Positions 28,533-38,301 of a stretch of DNA of 64,000 nt are shown here, one piece after another. The stretch is from Acidovorax sp. CCYZU-2555. Lineage in GTDB: Bacteria > Pseudomonadota > Gammaproteobacteria > Burkholderiales > Burkholderiaceae_C. Location of the stretch: NCBI RefSeq assembly GCF_018413525.1, contig NZ_JAHCDD010000002.1, positions 1-64,000 of the forward strand. Reading direction: 5' to 3'. The first letter of the stretch is position 1. Every line of letters starts with the position of its first letter. Below the pieces are notes generated by a model that worked only from the letters and a program-made list of their open reading frames with translations, was not told the origin of the DNA and did not search any database. A program made the position numbers and the translations under genes.

Positions 28533-29602
28533 GGGCGCTCCGTCCCAGTCACTCGGGCCACGCGGCTGGCGCCTGATGGCGTTCGCGCTCGCGCCGCTGC
28601 TGCTGGCCACGCTGGGCTGGCGCATCTGGCACTGGAGCGTTCCTGAAGTGGCGGCGATCGAAGTGCAGGCCGCGCCGTTGCAGCGCAGCCTGCAGTTTTC
28701 GGCGCGCGTGGCGCGGCTGTCGCGCGTCGAAGTCGGCGCGACGCTGGTCGGGCGCGTGCAGTCGGTCGCGGTGCGCGAAGGCGCGCAGGTGGTGCAGGGC
28801 GCGCTGCTGGTGCAGCTCGAAACCGCTGAAGCCAAGGCCGCGCTGGACCAGGCACTGGCCACGCTCGCGCAGCAGCAGGCGCGTGCCGCCGGGCTGCGCA
28901 GCACGGGGCGCAGCGGCATCGATGCCCAGCTGGCCCAGGCCGACGCCGGCCTGCGCGCCGCGCTGCGCGACCTGGAGCGCAGCCGCGCGCTGCGCGCCCA
29001 GGGCTTTGTGAGCCAGGCCCAGGTCGACGACAGCGAACGCGCCTTGCAGGTGGCCCAGGCCCAGCAGCGCGGCGCCGCGGCCCAGCGCGATGCCTACCAG
29101 GACAGCGGCAGCGAAATCGCCCAGGCGCGCGCCCAGATAGCGCAGGCGAGCGCGGCCGTCGCTGCGGCGCGGCTGCGCCTTGAGCAAACCGCGGTACGCG
29201 CACCAGCGGATGCCCAGGTGCTCACGCGCAGCGTCGAGCCCGGGCAGATCGTGCAACCCGGCACGGCGCTGATGCGCCTGGCGCTGGCCGGGCCCACGCA
29301 GATCGTCGCCCAGGTCGATGAACGCTTTCTCGATCAGTTGCGCACGGGCCAGCGCGCTGCCGTGGTCGCCGACGCGTTCAGCACCCAGCCGCTCGCGGCG
29401 AAGATCCTCTCGATCGCGCCGGCGGTCGACGCCCAGCGCGGCGCCGTCGAAGTCAAGCTCGCGCTCGATGCGCCCGCGCCGGATTTCCTGCGCGAAGACA
29501 TGACGCTGTCGGTCGAGGCCGTGACCGGCGAGCGCGCGAATGCGCTGGTGCTGCCGCTGGCCGCGCTGCAGGCGAGCGCGCGCGCCGCGGGCAGCAAGGC
29601 CA
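28519..29602 (+). pseudogene. Truncated efflux periplasmic adaptor (HlyD/RND MFP)
   Basis: About 361 codons of a membrane-fusion protein remain. An N-terminal membrane anchor (residues 20-37) is followed by a lipoyl half-motif (VQSVAVREGAQVVQGALLVQLE). Next come a long Ala/Gln-rich coiled-coil hairpin (about 90-215), the second lipoyl half (VRAPADAQVLTRSVEPGQIV) and a beta-barrel region up to NALVLPLAALQ. At about 29602 recognisable sequence ends and the frame continues as antisense of the permease gene to a stop at 29706. The last beta domain and the expected transporter partner genes are missing. The start overlaps ruvB by 14 bp. Probably non-functional. Confidence 0.75.
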
Positions 29603-29603
29603 A

Positions 29604-30557
29604 CCTCACGCGCGGATCGACCAGGGCCTGGCACAGGTCGGCCAGCAGATTGCAGACCAGCGTGGCGACGGCCAGGAACAGCACGATGCCCATGAGCAGC
29701 GGATAGTCCCGGCCCTGCACCGCCTCGAAGCTCAGCCGGCCCACGCCGGGCCAGTTGAAGATGGTCTCGGTCAGCAGCGCCGACGACAGCAGCGCCGGAA
29801 TCTCCAGACTGAGAATGATGATCAGCGGCCGCGCCGCATTGCGCAGCAGGTGCGGAGTCACCACGCGCCGCAGCGGCACGCCGCGCGCGAACAGCGCGCG
29901 CACGAAATCCTGGTCGACGAGTTCGCTCACGGAGCTGCGCAGATAGCGGCTCAGGATGGCAATGTTGCCCAGCGCCAGAACCGTGCAGGGCAGGATCAGA
30001 TGCAGGGCCACGTCGCGCACATGGGCCCAGCCTTCATGCCCCGCGCCAATCGTGATGACGCCGCTGGTGGGCAGCCAGCGCAGGTCCATGGCAAACCACT
30101 TGATGAGCAGCATGGCGAGAAAGAAAGTCGGCACCGAGACCAGCACGAACGACAGCACCGAGGTCGCGATGTCGGGCCCGCCGTTGCGCCGCAGGCCGAT
30201 GAACAGACCCAGGGGCAGGGCCACGGCCAGGGTCAGCAGCAGCGAGCCGCCGGCCAGCAGCGCGGTATTGCCCAGCCGCTCGCCAATCAGTTCGGTCACG
30301 GCGCGGCCCTGCAGCACCGAGTTGCCCAGTTCGCCGCTGGCCATCCTGCCCAGCCAGCGCAGGTACTGGACGGCAATCGGGTCGCCATAGCCGTAGCTGC
30401 GCAGCAGCTCGGCTTTCTGTTCGGGCGTGGCGTCCGGACTCACCAGCTCCACGAACGGGTCGCCGGGCTGCAGATGGACCAGCAGGAACACCACCAGGGA
30501 GATGCCCAGCAGCACGGGCAGCGAAATAGCGAGGCGTCGCAGGGTGAAGCGCAGCAT
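29604..30557 (-). pseudogene. Oligopeptide ABC permease DppB-like, cut at its 3' end
   Basis: The 318 recognisable residues form a nearly complete DppB/OppB-type inner-membrane permease. It has the N-terminal segment ISLPVLLGISLVVFLLVHL, the GDPF motif, about six membrane helices, and the end motif LLADLCQALVDPRVR. Normally the protein ends within a few residues of that motif. Here the frame runs on through antisense adaptor sequence for about 89 codons to 29334. The protein may still fold, but partner genes (DppC, DppD, DppF) that should follow are absent, so the importer is incomplete locally. Confidence 0.75.
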
Positions 30558-30568
30558 TCAGTCGCGCC

Positions 30569-32230
30569 TCATTTCTTCACCGTCCAGTTGACGATGTCGT
30601 TAAGCGGCTCGTAGGGGTGGGCCTTGTAGTTCGTGACGCGCGGGCCGACCGCGTAGCCGCCGTTGCGCACATACAGCCACACGCGTATGGCTTCGTCGTT
30701 GATACCCTTGAGCCAGGCGCCTACGTTCTGGCGCAGCACCGCCTGGTCGATGCTGGAATTGAAGGTGTCGGCGTAGGCCGTGAGCTGGGGCGTGCTGAAG
30801 CGCTCCCACCAGAAGTTGTTGTCGTACTGTCCCGGGCGGAACAGGCCGCCCATGAGCACGCCGTCGTACTGCTGCTTGGGGTCCTGCAGGATGCTCAGCA
30901 CCGCGTTGAAGTCGGCGGGCGCGAGTTCGACCTGTATGCCCACGGCCTTCAGGTTCTGCTGGATGATGGGCGCCGACAATTCCCGCGTGCGGTTGCCCGT
31001 GGGCACGTTCAGCTTGAACGTGAACTTCTCGCCGTTGCGATCGAGCACGCCGTCGCCATCGCTGTCTTTCCAGCCCGCGGCCGCAAGCAGCTCCTTGGAC
31101 TTGTTCACGTCATAGGCGTAGGGGTTCAGGTCGGCGGGATAGAACGGGCTGTCCGGGTGGGCGTTGGTGTTGAACAGCACGCCATGGCCGAACAGCAGGC
31201 GGTCGACCAAGGCCTTGCGATTGATCGCATGCACGATGGCCTGGCGCACGCGCTTGTCGTTGAGCTTGGGGTTGCGCGTATCGAGCGTCAGGTACTGGCC
31301 GTTGGTACCCGCTTCCTCGACGACGCGGATGTTCGCCCGCTTGTAGATCTGCAGATCGCGGTCGTTCCAGTTGGTGACTTCGGCGATGTCGAGTTCGCCG
31401 TTGATCAGTTCGTTCTGAATGGTCTGCGAATTCGATATCTTGAAGATCAGTGTCTTGATTTTCGGCTGGCCGCCGAAGTACTCGTCATTGCGTTCGAGCT
31501 TGACGTACTGGTCCGAACGGAATTCGACGAATTTGTAGGGCCCGGTGCCCACGGGGTTCAGCAGCTGCTGCGTCGCCTGGTTCCAGCTTTTGACCGGGAT
31601 CTTTTCCCAGATATGCCTGGCCAGCACCGGCCGGTCGGCAAAGTGCGAGAACGCGGCCGCATAGGGCTCCTTGAAGCTGAATGCCACGGTGTTGTCGTTC
31701 ACCACCTTGATGCCGCTGAGCGTCTTGGCCTTGCCGCTGCTGAACTCTTCGTAGCCTTGCAGCAGCTGCACGAACGGCGGCTTGTCGCGCGTGAAGTCGG
31801 GGTGGGCCTGCGTGCCGTACGTGAAGGCCACGTCCTGCGCGGTGAAGGGCTGGCCGTCATGCCATTTCACGCCCTTGCGCAGGTTCAGCGTCAGCGTGCG
31901 GCCGTCTTTCGAATATGACCAGGAATCGGCCAGCGACGGCTTGGGATTCTGCTTCTCGTCCAGCGTGATCAGCCGGCCGTAGACCGCGAAGATCACCGCG
32001 CGGTCATAGTCCGTGAAATACAGCGTGGGGTGCAACGTGCCTTTGGGGTTGGCGCTGAGCGCGTAGCGCAGGATGTCGCCGTCCTGCGCCTGCACCGGCG
32101 CCGCGCTCAGGGCCAGGGCCAGGGCCAGGGCCGCGGTAGCCATCAGAACCGAAAGCGCGGTCTTGGCGCGCGTCTTGACCTTGGCGAGCAAGGCGCTCAC
32201 CCGCGCCCTGGAATCGAGTTTGTGTTGCAT
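30569..32230 (-). CDS. Peptide/solute ABC transporter substrate-binding protein (family 5)
   Basis: With the ATG at 32230 the product has 553 residues. A long signal peptide has a hydrophobic core of repeated Leu-Ala ending in APVQA-QDGD, so it should be periplasmic. The body is a family 5 extracellular binding protein (DppA/OppA type): LADSWSYSKDGRTLTLNLRKGVKWHDGQPF and VRQAIVHAINRKALVD. It lies 11 bp upstream of the dppB-like gene on the same strand, so it was the binding component of that importer. In-frame codons continue to 32314 without a convincing ribosome-binding site. Confidence 0.9.
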   Translation of the reverse strand: MQHKLDSRARVSALLAKVKTRAKTALSVLMATAALALALALSAAPVQAQDGDILRYALSANPKGTLHPTLYFTDYDRAVIFAVYGRLITLDEKQNPKPSLADSWSYSKDGRTLTLNLRKGVKWHDGQPFTAQDVAFTYGTQAHPDFTRDKPPFVQLLQGYEEFSSGKAKTLSGIKVVNDNTVAFSFKEPYAAAFSHFADRPVLARHIWEKIPVKSWNQATQQLLNPVGTGPYKFVEFRSDQYVKLERNDEYFGGQPKIKTLIFKISNSQTIQNELINGELDIAEVTNWNDRDLQIYKRANIRVVEEAGTNGQYLTLDTRNPKLNDKRVRQAIVHAINRKALVDRLLFGHGVLFNTNAHPDSPFYPADLNPYAYDVNKSKELLAAAGWKDSDGDGVLDRNGEKFTFKLNVPTGNRTRELSAPIIQQNLKAVGIQVELAPADFNAVLSILQDPKQQYDGVLMGGLFRPGQYDNNFWWERFSTPQLTAYADTFNSSIDQAVLRQNVGAWLKGINDEAIRVWLYVRNGGYAVGPRVTNYKAHPYEPLNDIVNWTVKK

Positions 32231-32424
32231 GAATCGTCTTGATTGGCAGGGCAAAGGATCGACGCATGCCGACCGGCTCCCTGAATTTGGAAGCTGCAGT
32301 CTAGGTTTGCGCAAAGTTATGAAGAAGCGCTATTTCTGCATATCGATAGTTGCGGATTGGTCGGCCATGTATGCCTGTGTCCCATGGGGATACGCGGCGG
32401 CTCGGGTTTGCCGGCGCTGGCTAC

Positions 32425-32443
32425 AATAAGAATCATTTTCATT
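32425..32443 (+). promoter_or_regulatory. Fur box upstream of the iron-uptake operon
   Basis: The sequence AATAAGAATCATTTTCATT resembles the 19-bp Fur consensus (GATAATGATAATCATTATC) in its central ATxATT-type symmetry. It lies 18 bp before the ECF sigma start codon. Iron-dependent repression is the expected consequence. Confidence 0.7.
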
Positions 32444-32460
32444 TGAGTGGTGAAGCGACT

Positions 32461-32967
32461 GTGATCGACAACGTTCGACGTCAAGCCCTGCAGGTCCTGT
32501 ATTCCTCGCACCACAGCTGGTTGCTGGGCATGCTGAGCCGCAAGATTCGCAATCGCAGCGATGCGCAGGACGTCACTTCCGAAACGTTTTTGCAGGTCGT
32601 CGACTCCGATCTCGACCCGCGGCTGTTCCACGAGCCCAAGGCGTTCCTGACCACGGTCGCCAAGCGGGTGCTGTTCCACTTCCACCGCCGCCAGACGCTG
32701 GAGCGCGACTACCTCGAACGCATGGCGCTGCTGCCCATGGCTTTCGCGCCGTCGGCAGAAGAGCGCGCCTTGCTCGTCGAGGCCATCGTGCAGATCGACC
32801 GCGCGCTGCACGGCCTGCCCTTGCCGGTGCGCCGCGCCTTTCTCTACAGCCAGCTCGACGGCATGTCGCAGGAGCAGATCGCCGCCGAACTCGGCGTGTC
32901 GGTGCGCACCGTGGCGCGCTATCTCACGCAGGCCTTGCGCCACTGCATGCTGGCCACGGCGGGGTGA
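32461..32967 (+). CDS. ECF sigma factor, FecI-like
   Basis: The 168-residue protein has sigma region 2 (about residues 10-75, with DAQDVTSETFLQVV) and sigma region 4 (about 105-160, MSQEQIAAELGVSVRTVARYL). It matches iron-starvation FecI/PvdS-type factors that direct transcription of TonB receptor genes. I chose the GTG at 32461 because it follows the Fur box and gives the usual FecI length. An ATG far upstream (32350) would place the Fur box inside the gene. It overlaps the FecR gene by 4 bp. Confidence 0.9.
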   Translation: MIDNVRRQALQVLYSSHHSWLLGMLSRKIRNRSDAQDVTSETFLQVVDSDLDPRLFHEPKAFLTTVAKRVLFHFHRRQTLERDYLERMALLPMAFAPSAEERALLVEAIVQIDRALHGLPLPVRRAFLYSQLDGMSQEQIAAELGVSVRTVARYLTQALRHCMLATAG

Positions 32968-33938
32968 AGAGCGCCATGCCATCGCTGGATCCGGCGACCG
33001 AAGAAGCCATTGACTGGATGGTGCGCCTGGACGCGGGGCGTGCGGGCGCCGATGTGCAGCAGCGCTTCGCGCAGTGGCATGCGAGCGATGCACGCCATGC
33101 CGAAGCCTGGCGCGCGCTGCAGCAGCGCCTGGGCCAGCCGCTGGACACCGTGCGCGCGCTCGACAGCCGTCTGCCCGGCCAGGCGCGCGAAGCGCGTGAG
33201 GTGCTGCTGCGGCCCACGCGGCGCACGCTGCTGCGCGCGGTGGCGCTCGCCGCGCCCGTCGGCGCGGGCCTGCTGCTCGCCGACCGCGTGCAGCCGCTGG
33301 GCGCGCTGATCGCCGATTTCAGCACCGGCACGGGCGAGCGCCGCAGCTTCTCGCTGGCCGACGGCAGCGAATTGACGCTCAACGCCAGAACGCGCGTCGA
33401 CGCATCTTTCGTCGCCGGTGCGCCGCAGCTGCGGCTGCGCGAAGGCGATATCGTGCTGCAGGTTGCCGATCATGCGGCCCACCCCGTGAGTGTGCTCAGC
33501 GCAGAATCGGTGACGCGTGTGCTGGGCGCACGCGTCATGGTGCGCAAGGAGCCGCAGGCCACGCGCGTGACGGCGCTGGCGCACAAGGTCGAAGTGCTGG
33601 CGGCCCAAGGCCAAGGCGAAGTGCTGCGCGCGCAGCAAGGCGTGCGCATTTCCGCGACCGGCATACAGCGCCTGGCCGACAACCAGGTCGACGGCGCCGA
33701 CTGGCTGCAAGGCCTGCTGGTGGTCAACCGCCGCCCGCTGTCGTATGTGCTGGGCGAACTGCAGCGCTATCGCCGCGATCTGCTGCGCGTGTCCGACGCC
33801 GCCGCCGACATTCTGGTGCAGGGCGTTTTTCCGCTCGGTGACGTCGATAGAGCGCTGCTGGTGCTGAGCGAAACCCTGCCGATCACGGTCGGCCGCTACG
33901 GCCCCTGGCTCACGCGCATCGATGCGCGCACAAAATAA
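32964..33938 (+). CDS. FecR-type anti-sigma/sigma-regulator protein
   Basis: The 324-residue inner-membrane protein has an N-terminal cytoplasmic DUF4880-type domain (EEAIDWMVRLDAG and QRFAQWHASDARHAEAW). A single membrane segment lies around residues 73-98 (preceded by RRT, rich in Ala/Leu). The periplasmic FecR domain starts with GERRSFSLADGSELTLNARTR. It relays the signal from the receptor STN domain to the FecI-like sigma factor. The GTG at 32964 overlaps the sigma stop codon. The ATG at 32976 is an alternative. Confidence 0.92.
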   Translation: MKSAMPSLDPATEEAIDWMVRLDAGRAGADVQQRFAQWHASDARHAEAWRALQQRLGQPLDTVRALDSRLPGQAREAREVLLRPTRRTLLRAVALAAPVGAGLLLADRVQPLGALIADFSTGTGERRSFSLADGSELTLNARTRVDASFVAGAPQLRLREGDIVLQVADHAAHPVSVLSAESVTRVLGARVMVRKEPQATRVTALAHKVEVLAAQGQGEVLRAQQGVRISATGIQRLADNQVDGADWLQGLLVVNRRPLSYVLGELQRYRRDLLRVSDAAADILVQGVFPLGDVDRALLVLSETLPITVGRYGPWLTRIDARTK

Positions 33939-34019
33939 TTTCGCTTTCGCTGTCCGGTTTTCGCGCGTCGATACACATACCTCCCAGATGCACATGTGTT
34001 GCACAGGAGATTTCCCCTT

Positions 34020-36434
34020 ATGTTCTGCCGCCAGGCTTTCCGTCCCGCGCTTCTCGCCACCGCTCTCACGACCCTCGCCGCCGCCATGGCCGCGCCCGCC
34101 ATGGCGCAGACCGCGCCTGCCGCCGCAGGCCAGAACCAGGGCGCGCGGCTGAACTTCCAGATCGCCAGCGGCCCGCTGGCCGGCACGCTCAATGCGATCG
34201 CCGTGCAGGCCGGCCTCGTGGCCTCGGTCGATCCGGCGCTGGTCGACGGCAAGCGCGCGCCCGCCGTTCAAGGCCGCTTCACCGTGGGCGAGGCCTTGCG
34301 CCAGGTGCTGGCCGGCAGCGGCCTGGAACTGGCCATGACGGGCAGCGGTGCGATCAGCGTGCGGCCCGCGGCCAGGATCACGCCGCCGGAAGTGCCGACG
34401 GCCGCCTTGGCTCCGGTGGTGGTGCGCGCCGCCGCCTATGAAGGCGCGACCACCGAAGACAGCGGCGCCTACGCGGCGCGCTCCGTGACCATAGGCCGGG
34501 CCGAGTTGAAGCTGCGCGAAATTCCGCAGGCGGTGTCGGTGGTCACGCGCCAGCAGATGGACGACCAGAACCTCAACTCGCTGCTGCAGGTGCTGGAAAC
34601 GACCAATGGCGCGACCATCATCAAGAACGACGACTCGCTGGAACGCTCCGAGGTCTACTACCGCGGCTTCAAGCTCGACAGCCTCAAGGTCGACGGCGTG
34701 TCGGTCTCGACCAACGTCGAAGTCATGACCTTCGACACCGCCATCTACGACCGCGTGGAAATCCTGCGCGGCCCGGCCGGCGTGCTCCAGGGCGCGGGCG
34801 AGCCCAGCGGCACGGTGAACCTGGTGCGCAAGCGCGCGCCGGCGGCCTTCGCGGGCAAGGCCGAAGTGACGCTGGGCGAGTGGAATCGCCAGCGCGCCGA
34901 AGTCGACGTCGGCGGGGCACTGGTCGAGTCCGGTGCGATACGCGGGCGCGTGGTGGCGCTGGGCGAGCAGGGCGACTCGTATGTGGATCTGGTGAACTCC
35001 CGGCGCAGCCTGGCGTTCGGCACGCTGGACTTCGATCTGTCGCCGCGCACCACGCTGACGCTGGGCGCGACCCACCAGACCGGCGAAAGCCGCGATTCGC
35101 GCGGCCTGCCTACGTACACCGACGGCCGTCTGCTGCCGGTGCCGCGCTCTACCTTCATAGGCCCCGACTGGGCGCACAACGACACGCGTTCCAAGGATGT
35201 GTTCGCCAGCCTCGAGCATTACTTCGACAACGGCGCGCTGCTCAATGTGAGCAGCAATTACCTGGACCGCACGCGCGACAGCAAGCTGGCGTTTGCCGAT
35301 GGCGGCGTGAACCCGGCGAACGGCAATACCCGGCTGCTGCCGCAGCACCGGCTCGATGCCGAGACCAACTTCAACTTCGATGCGTCGCTGAATGTGCCGT
35401 TCAAGGTCGCGGGGCTGGACCAGTCGCTGCTGCTGGGCACCGACTACCGCAAGGCGACGACCGAAGGCACGCGCGCGCGCGCAGGCCGCATCGCACAGAA
35501 CGTGTTCACGCCGCAGCACGATCTGCCCGAGCCCGACTTCGATTTCAATCTGTTCGACCGCGTGCGCACCCAGCAGCACAGCATCTACGGCCAGACGCGC
35601 ATCAAGCCCGTCCAATGGGGCACGCTGGTGCTGGGCGGGCGCATGAGCTGGTGGGACAGCCAGACATCCGACCGCGTGAGCCACGAGATCACCGCGTCGT
35701 CGCGCATCGATCGCAAGTTCACGCCCTATGCGGGCCTGGTCGTCGACCTGTCGCCCCAGCTTTCGGCCTATGCCTCGACCGCGGCCATCTTCGTGCCGCA
35801 ATCTGGCCTGACGATAGAGCGCGAGGCCTTGCCCGCGCGCAGCGGCCGGCAGTACGAGCTGGGCCTCAAGGGCAATACGCCAGACGGCCGTCTCAACGCA
35901 CGCGTGGCGCTGTTCCGCATCAACGACAGGAATCGCGCGCTGGCCGATGCCGCCGACGACAACTATTTCGTCGCTTCGGGTGAAGTCCAAAGCAGCGGCT
36001 TCGAAGCCGAAGTCAGCGGCGCGATCACGCCCGCCTGGCAGGTGATCGCGGGCTACACCTATCTGACTTCGCGCTACGAACGCGATCCGGCGCTGGCCGG
36101 CACCACGTTCCAGACGCGTTCGCCGCGGCATTCGCTGCGGCTGTGGACCAAGTACACGTTGCAAAGCGAAGCCTTGCGCGGCTTCGACATCGGCGGCGGG
36201 CTGCGCGCCTCGTCCAATGTCTACGCCATCGACGCCGGCCAGCGGCTGGACGCGCCCGGCCATGCGGTGCTGGACCTGCGCCTGGGCTACCGCTTCAACA
36301 GGAACCTCAGCGCCAGCCTCAGCGTGAGCAATGTGCTGGACCGCAACTACTACCAGACCGTGAGCTATCTCACGCGGCAGAACTACTACGGTGATCCGCG
36401 TGCCGTGACGCTGAGCCTGCAAGCGCGCTTCTGA
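34020..36434 (+). CDS. TonB-dependent siderophore receptor with STN signalling domain
   Basis: The 804-residue outer-membrane receptor starts with a signal peptide (cleavage near AMAQ-TAPA). A secretin/TonB short N-terminal domain follows (about residues 45-120, FQIASGPLAGTLNAIA), then a plug domain (IPQAVSVVTRQQMDDQNL, RGPAGVLQGAGEPSGTVNLVRKR). A beta-barrel ends in LSLQARF with terminal Phe. The architecture is that of FpvA/FecA-type transducers. The ATG at 34020 has AGGAGA at correct spacing, while the in-frame GTG at 33996 precedes that site. The ligand siderophore is unknown. It is followed by transport genes with overlapping ends. Confidence 0.94.
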   Translation: MFCRQAFRPALLATALTTLAAAMAAPAMAQTAPAAAGQNQGARLNFQIASGPLAGTLNAIAVQAGLVASVDPALVDGKRAPAVQGRFTVGEALRQVLAGSGLELAMTGSGAISVRPAARITPPEVPTAALAPVVVRAAAYEGATTEDSGAYAARSVTIGRAELKLREIPQAVSVVTRQQMDDQNLNSLLQVLETTNGATIIKNDDSLERSEVYYRGFKLDSLKVDGVSVSTNVEVMTFDTAIYDRVEILRGPAGVLQGAGEPSGTVNLVRKRAPAAFAGKAEVTLGEWNRQRAEVDVGGALVESGAIRGRVVALGEQGDSYVDLVNSRRSLAFGTLDFDLSPRTTLTLGATHQTGESRDSRGLPTYTDGRLLPVPRSTFIGPDWAHNDTRSKDVFASLEHYFDNGALLNVSSNYLDRTRDSKLAFADGGVNPANGNTRLLPQHRLDAETNFNFDASLNVPFKVAGLDQSLLLGTDYRKATTEGTRARAGRIAQNVFTPQHDLPEPDFDFNLFDRVRTQQHSIYGQTRIKPVQWGTLVLGGRMSWWDSQTSDRVSHEITASSRIDRKFTPYAGLVVDLSPQLSAYASTAAIFVPQSGLTIEREALPARSGRQYELGLKGNTPDGRLNARVALFRINDRNRALADAADDNYFVASGEVQSSGFEAEVSGAITPAWQVIAGYTYLTSRYERDPALAGTTFQTRSPRHSLRLWTKYTLQSEALRGFDIGGGLRASSNVYAIDAGQRLDAPGHAVLDLRLGYRFNRNLSASLSVSNVLDRNYYQTVSYLTRQNYYGDPRAVTLSLQARF

Positions 36435-37504
36435 TGTCGGCGGCTGTTCTTGCGGCGCCGGGCTCGGCGCAGGCCATGGCCCAGGGCTATGCGCGCCTGG
36501 TGCGCCGGCGCATTCTGATTCTGGTGATTGCGGCGCTGTGCCTGCTGCTGAGCATCGCGGTGGACCTGTCCGTGGGCTCGTCCGCGTTCGGTCTGCGCGA
36601 ACTGCTGGCGGCGGTCTTCGCGCCCGACACCGTTTCGGTGGAGACCGCGATCATCGTGCGCGACCTGCGCCTGCCTTACGCGCTGATGGCGGTGCTGATC
36701 GGCGCGGCGCTGTCGCTGGCCGGCGCCGAAATGCAGACCATTCTGAACAATCCGCTGGCCAGCCCGTTCACGCTGGGCGTGTCGTCGGCGGCCTCGCTGG
36801 GCGCGGCGCTGGCCTTTGTGCTGGGCGTGGGCATTCCCGGCATTCCGGGCGACTGGCTGGTGTCGGCCAATACCTTCGTGTTCGCGTTTGCCTCGGTGCT
36901 GCTGCTGCAGGCCGTGGCGCGCGCGCGGCCCGCGGGCCGCCAGGTGCTGGTGCTGTTCGGCATCGCCATGGTGTTCACTTTCAACGCGCTGGTGGCGCTG
37001 CTGCAATACGTGGCTTCGCCCGAAGCGCTGCAGCAGCTGGTGTTCTGGAGCATGGGCAGCCTGGCGCGCGCGAGCTGGCCCAAGCTGCAGGTGCTGGCCG
37101 TGGTCATCGCCTGCGTGCTGCCGTTCTCGCTGCGCGCGGCCTGGCAGCTCAACGTGCTGCGCCTGGGCGAGGAGCGCGCGATCAGCTTCGGCGTCGATCT
37201 GGGCCGGCTGCGCCTGATGTCGCTGCTGCGTGTGAGCCTGCTCGCGGCGACTGCCGTGGCCTTCACCGGCACCATCGGTTTCGTCGGCCTGGTGGGCCCG
37301 CATATCGCGCGCATGCTGGTCGGCGAAGACCACCGCTTCTTCCTGCCCGGCAGCGCGCTGATCGGCGCCCTGGTGATGTCGCTGGCGTCGATCGCGAGCA
37401 AGACGCTGGTGCCCGGCACCTTGCTGCCCGTGGGCATAGTCACGGCGCTGGTCGGCGTGCCGCTGTTCGTCTGGCTGATCTTCAAGGGAGGGCCCAAGCC
37501 ATGA
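36434..37504 (+). CDS. FecCD-family iron-siderophore ABC permease
   Basis: The 356-residue inner-membrane protein has about nine or ten hydrophobic segments. FecCD signatures include LRLPYALMAVLIGAALSLAGAEMQTILNNPLASPFTLGVS-like early motif and GTIGFVGLVGPHIAR near the C-terminus. It presumably homodimerises, since no second permease is present. Its ATG shares a base with the receptor stop (TGATG), and its stop overlaps the ATPase start (ATGA). It imports the ferric siderophore delivered by the receptor and the binding protein encoded downstream. Confidence 0.94.
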   Translation: MSAAVLAAPGSAQAMAQGYARLVRRRILILVIAALCLLLSIAVDLSVGSSAFGLRELLAAVFAPDTVSVETAIIVRDLRLPYALMAVLIGAALSLAGAEMQTILNNPLASPFTLGVSSAASLGAALAFVLGVGIPGIPGDWLVSANTFVFAFASVLLLQAVARARPAGRQVLVLFGIAMVFTFNALVALLQYVASPEALQQLVFWSMGSLARASWPKLQVLAVVIACVLPFSLRAAWQLNVLRLGEERAISFGVDLGRLRLMSLLRVSLLAATAVAFTGTIGFVGLVGPHIARMLVGEDHRFFLPGSALIGALVMSLASIASKTLVPGTLLPVGIVTALVGVPLFVWLIFKGGPKP

Positions 37505-38301
37505 GCGCGGCCAGCGATCTGCAGGTGACGGGGCTGAGCGTGCATTACCGCGGCCGGCCCGTGATCACCGATCTGGATCTGCCGGCGCTGCGGCGCGCGC
37601 GCGTGACTGCGCTGGTCGGGCCCAACGGCGCGGGCAAGACGACGCTGCTCAAGGCCCTGGCCGGCCTGGTGCCGGCCAGCGGCGCGCTGCAGCTGGGCGA
37701 TCAGGCGCTGCACCGCATGCGGCCTGCCGAGCGCGCGCGCCATGTGGGCTACATGCCGCAGTTCGCCGCCGAAGGCGTGGAGCTGACCGTGCTCGAAAGC
37801 CTGCTCGCGGCCTTGCGCACGCAGCGCTCCAGCGCGGGCGCGCAGACCGCGCCCGCGCTGGAGCGCGCGCATGCGCTGCTCGAACGCCTGGGCATTGGCG
37901 CGCTGGCGCTGCGCCCGCTCGACGCGTTGTCGGGCGGGCAGCGGCAGCTGGTGAGCCTGGCGCAATCGGTGGTGCGCGAGCCCGGTGTGCTGCTGCTCGA
38001 CGAGCCGACCAGCGCGCTTGACTTGCGCCACCAGGCGCTGGTGATGTCTACCGCGCGCGCGCTGGCGCTGCAGGGGCGCATCGTGATCGCGGTGCTGCAC
38101 GACCTCAATCTCGCGGCGCGCTGGGCCGACGACATCGTGGTGCTGCAGCAGGGCCGGCTGCATGCGAGCGGCACGCCCGTGCAGACGCTGACGCCGGCAA
38201 TGCTGTCGGCGGTCTACGGCGTGCAGGCGCGCACCGAAACCTGCTCGGCCGGCTGGCTGCAGATCATGGTCGACGGCGCCGCGCCCGTGGGGGCGCCATG
38301 A
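37501..38301 (+). CDS. Iron-siderophore ABC transporter ATPase (FepC/FhuC-like)
   Basis: The 266-residue cytosolic ATPase energises the FecCD permease. It shows Walker A GPNGAGKTTLLK, signature motif LSGGQRQLVSLAQ, Walker B VLLLDEPTSALDL, and H-loop VLHDLNLAAR. The ATG at 37501 overlaps the permease stop. A much longer open frame upstream is an alternative reading of the permease gene. It overlaps the binding protein gene by 4 bp, so the three transport genes are translationally coupled. Confidence 0.95.
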   Translation: MSAASDLQVTGLSVHYRGRPVITDLDLPALRRARVTALVGPNGAGKTTLLKALAGLVPASGALQLGDQALHRMRPAERARHVGYMPQFAAEGVELTVLESLLAALRTQRSSAGAQTAPALERAHALLERLGIGALALRPLDALSGGQRQLVSLAQSVVREPGVLLLDEPTSALDLRHQALVMSTARALALQGRIVIAVLHDLNLAARWADDIVVLQQGRLHASGTPVQTLTPAMLSAVYGVQARTETCSAGWLQIMVDGAAPVGAP

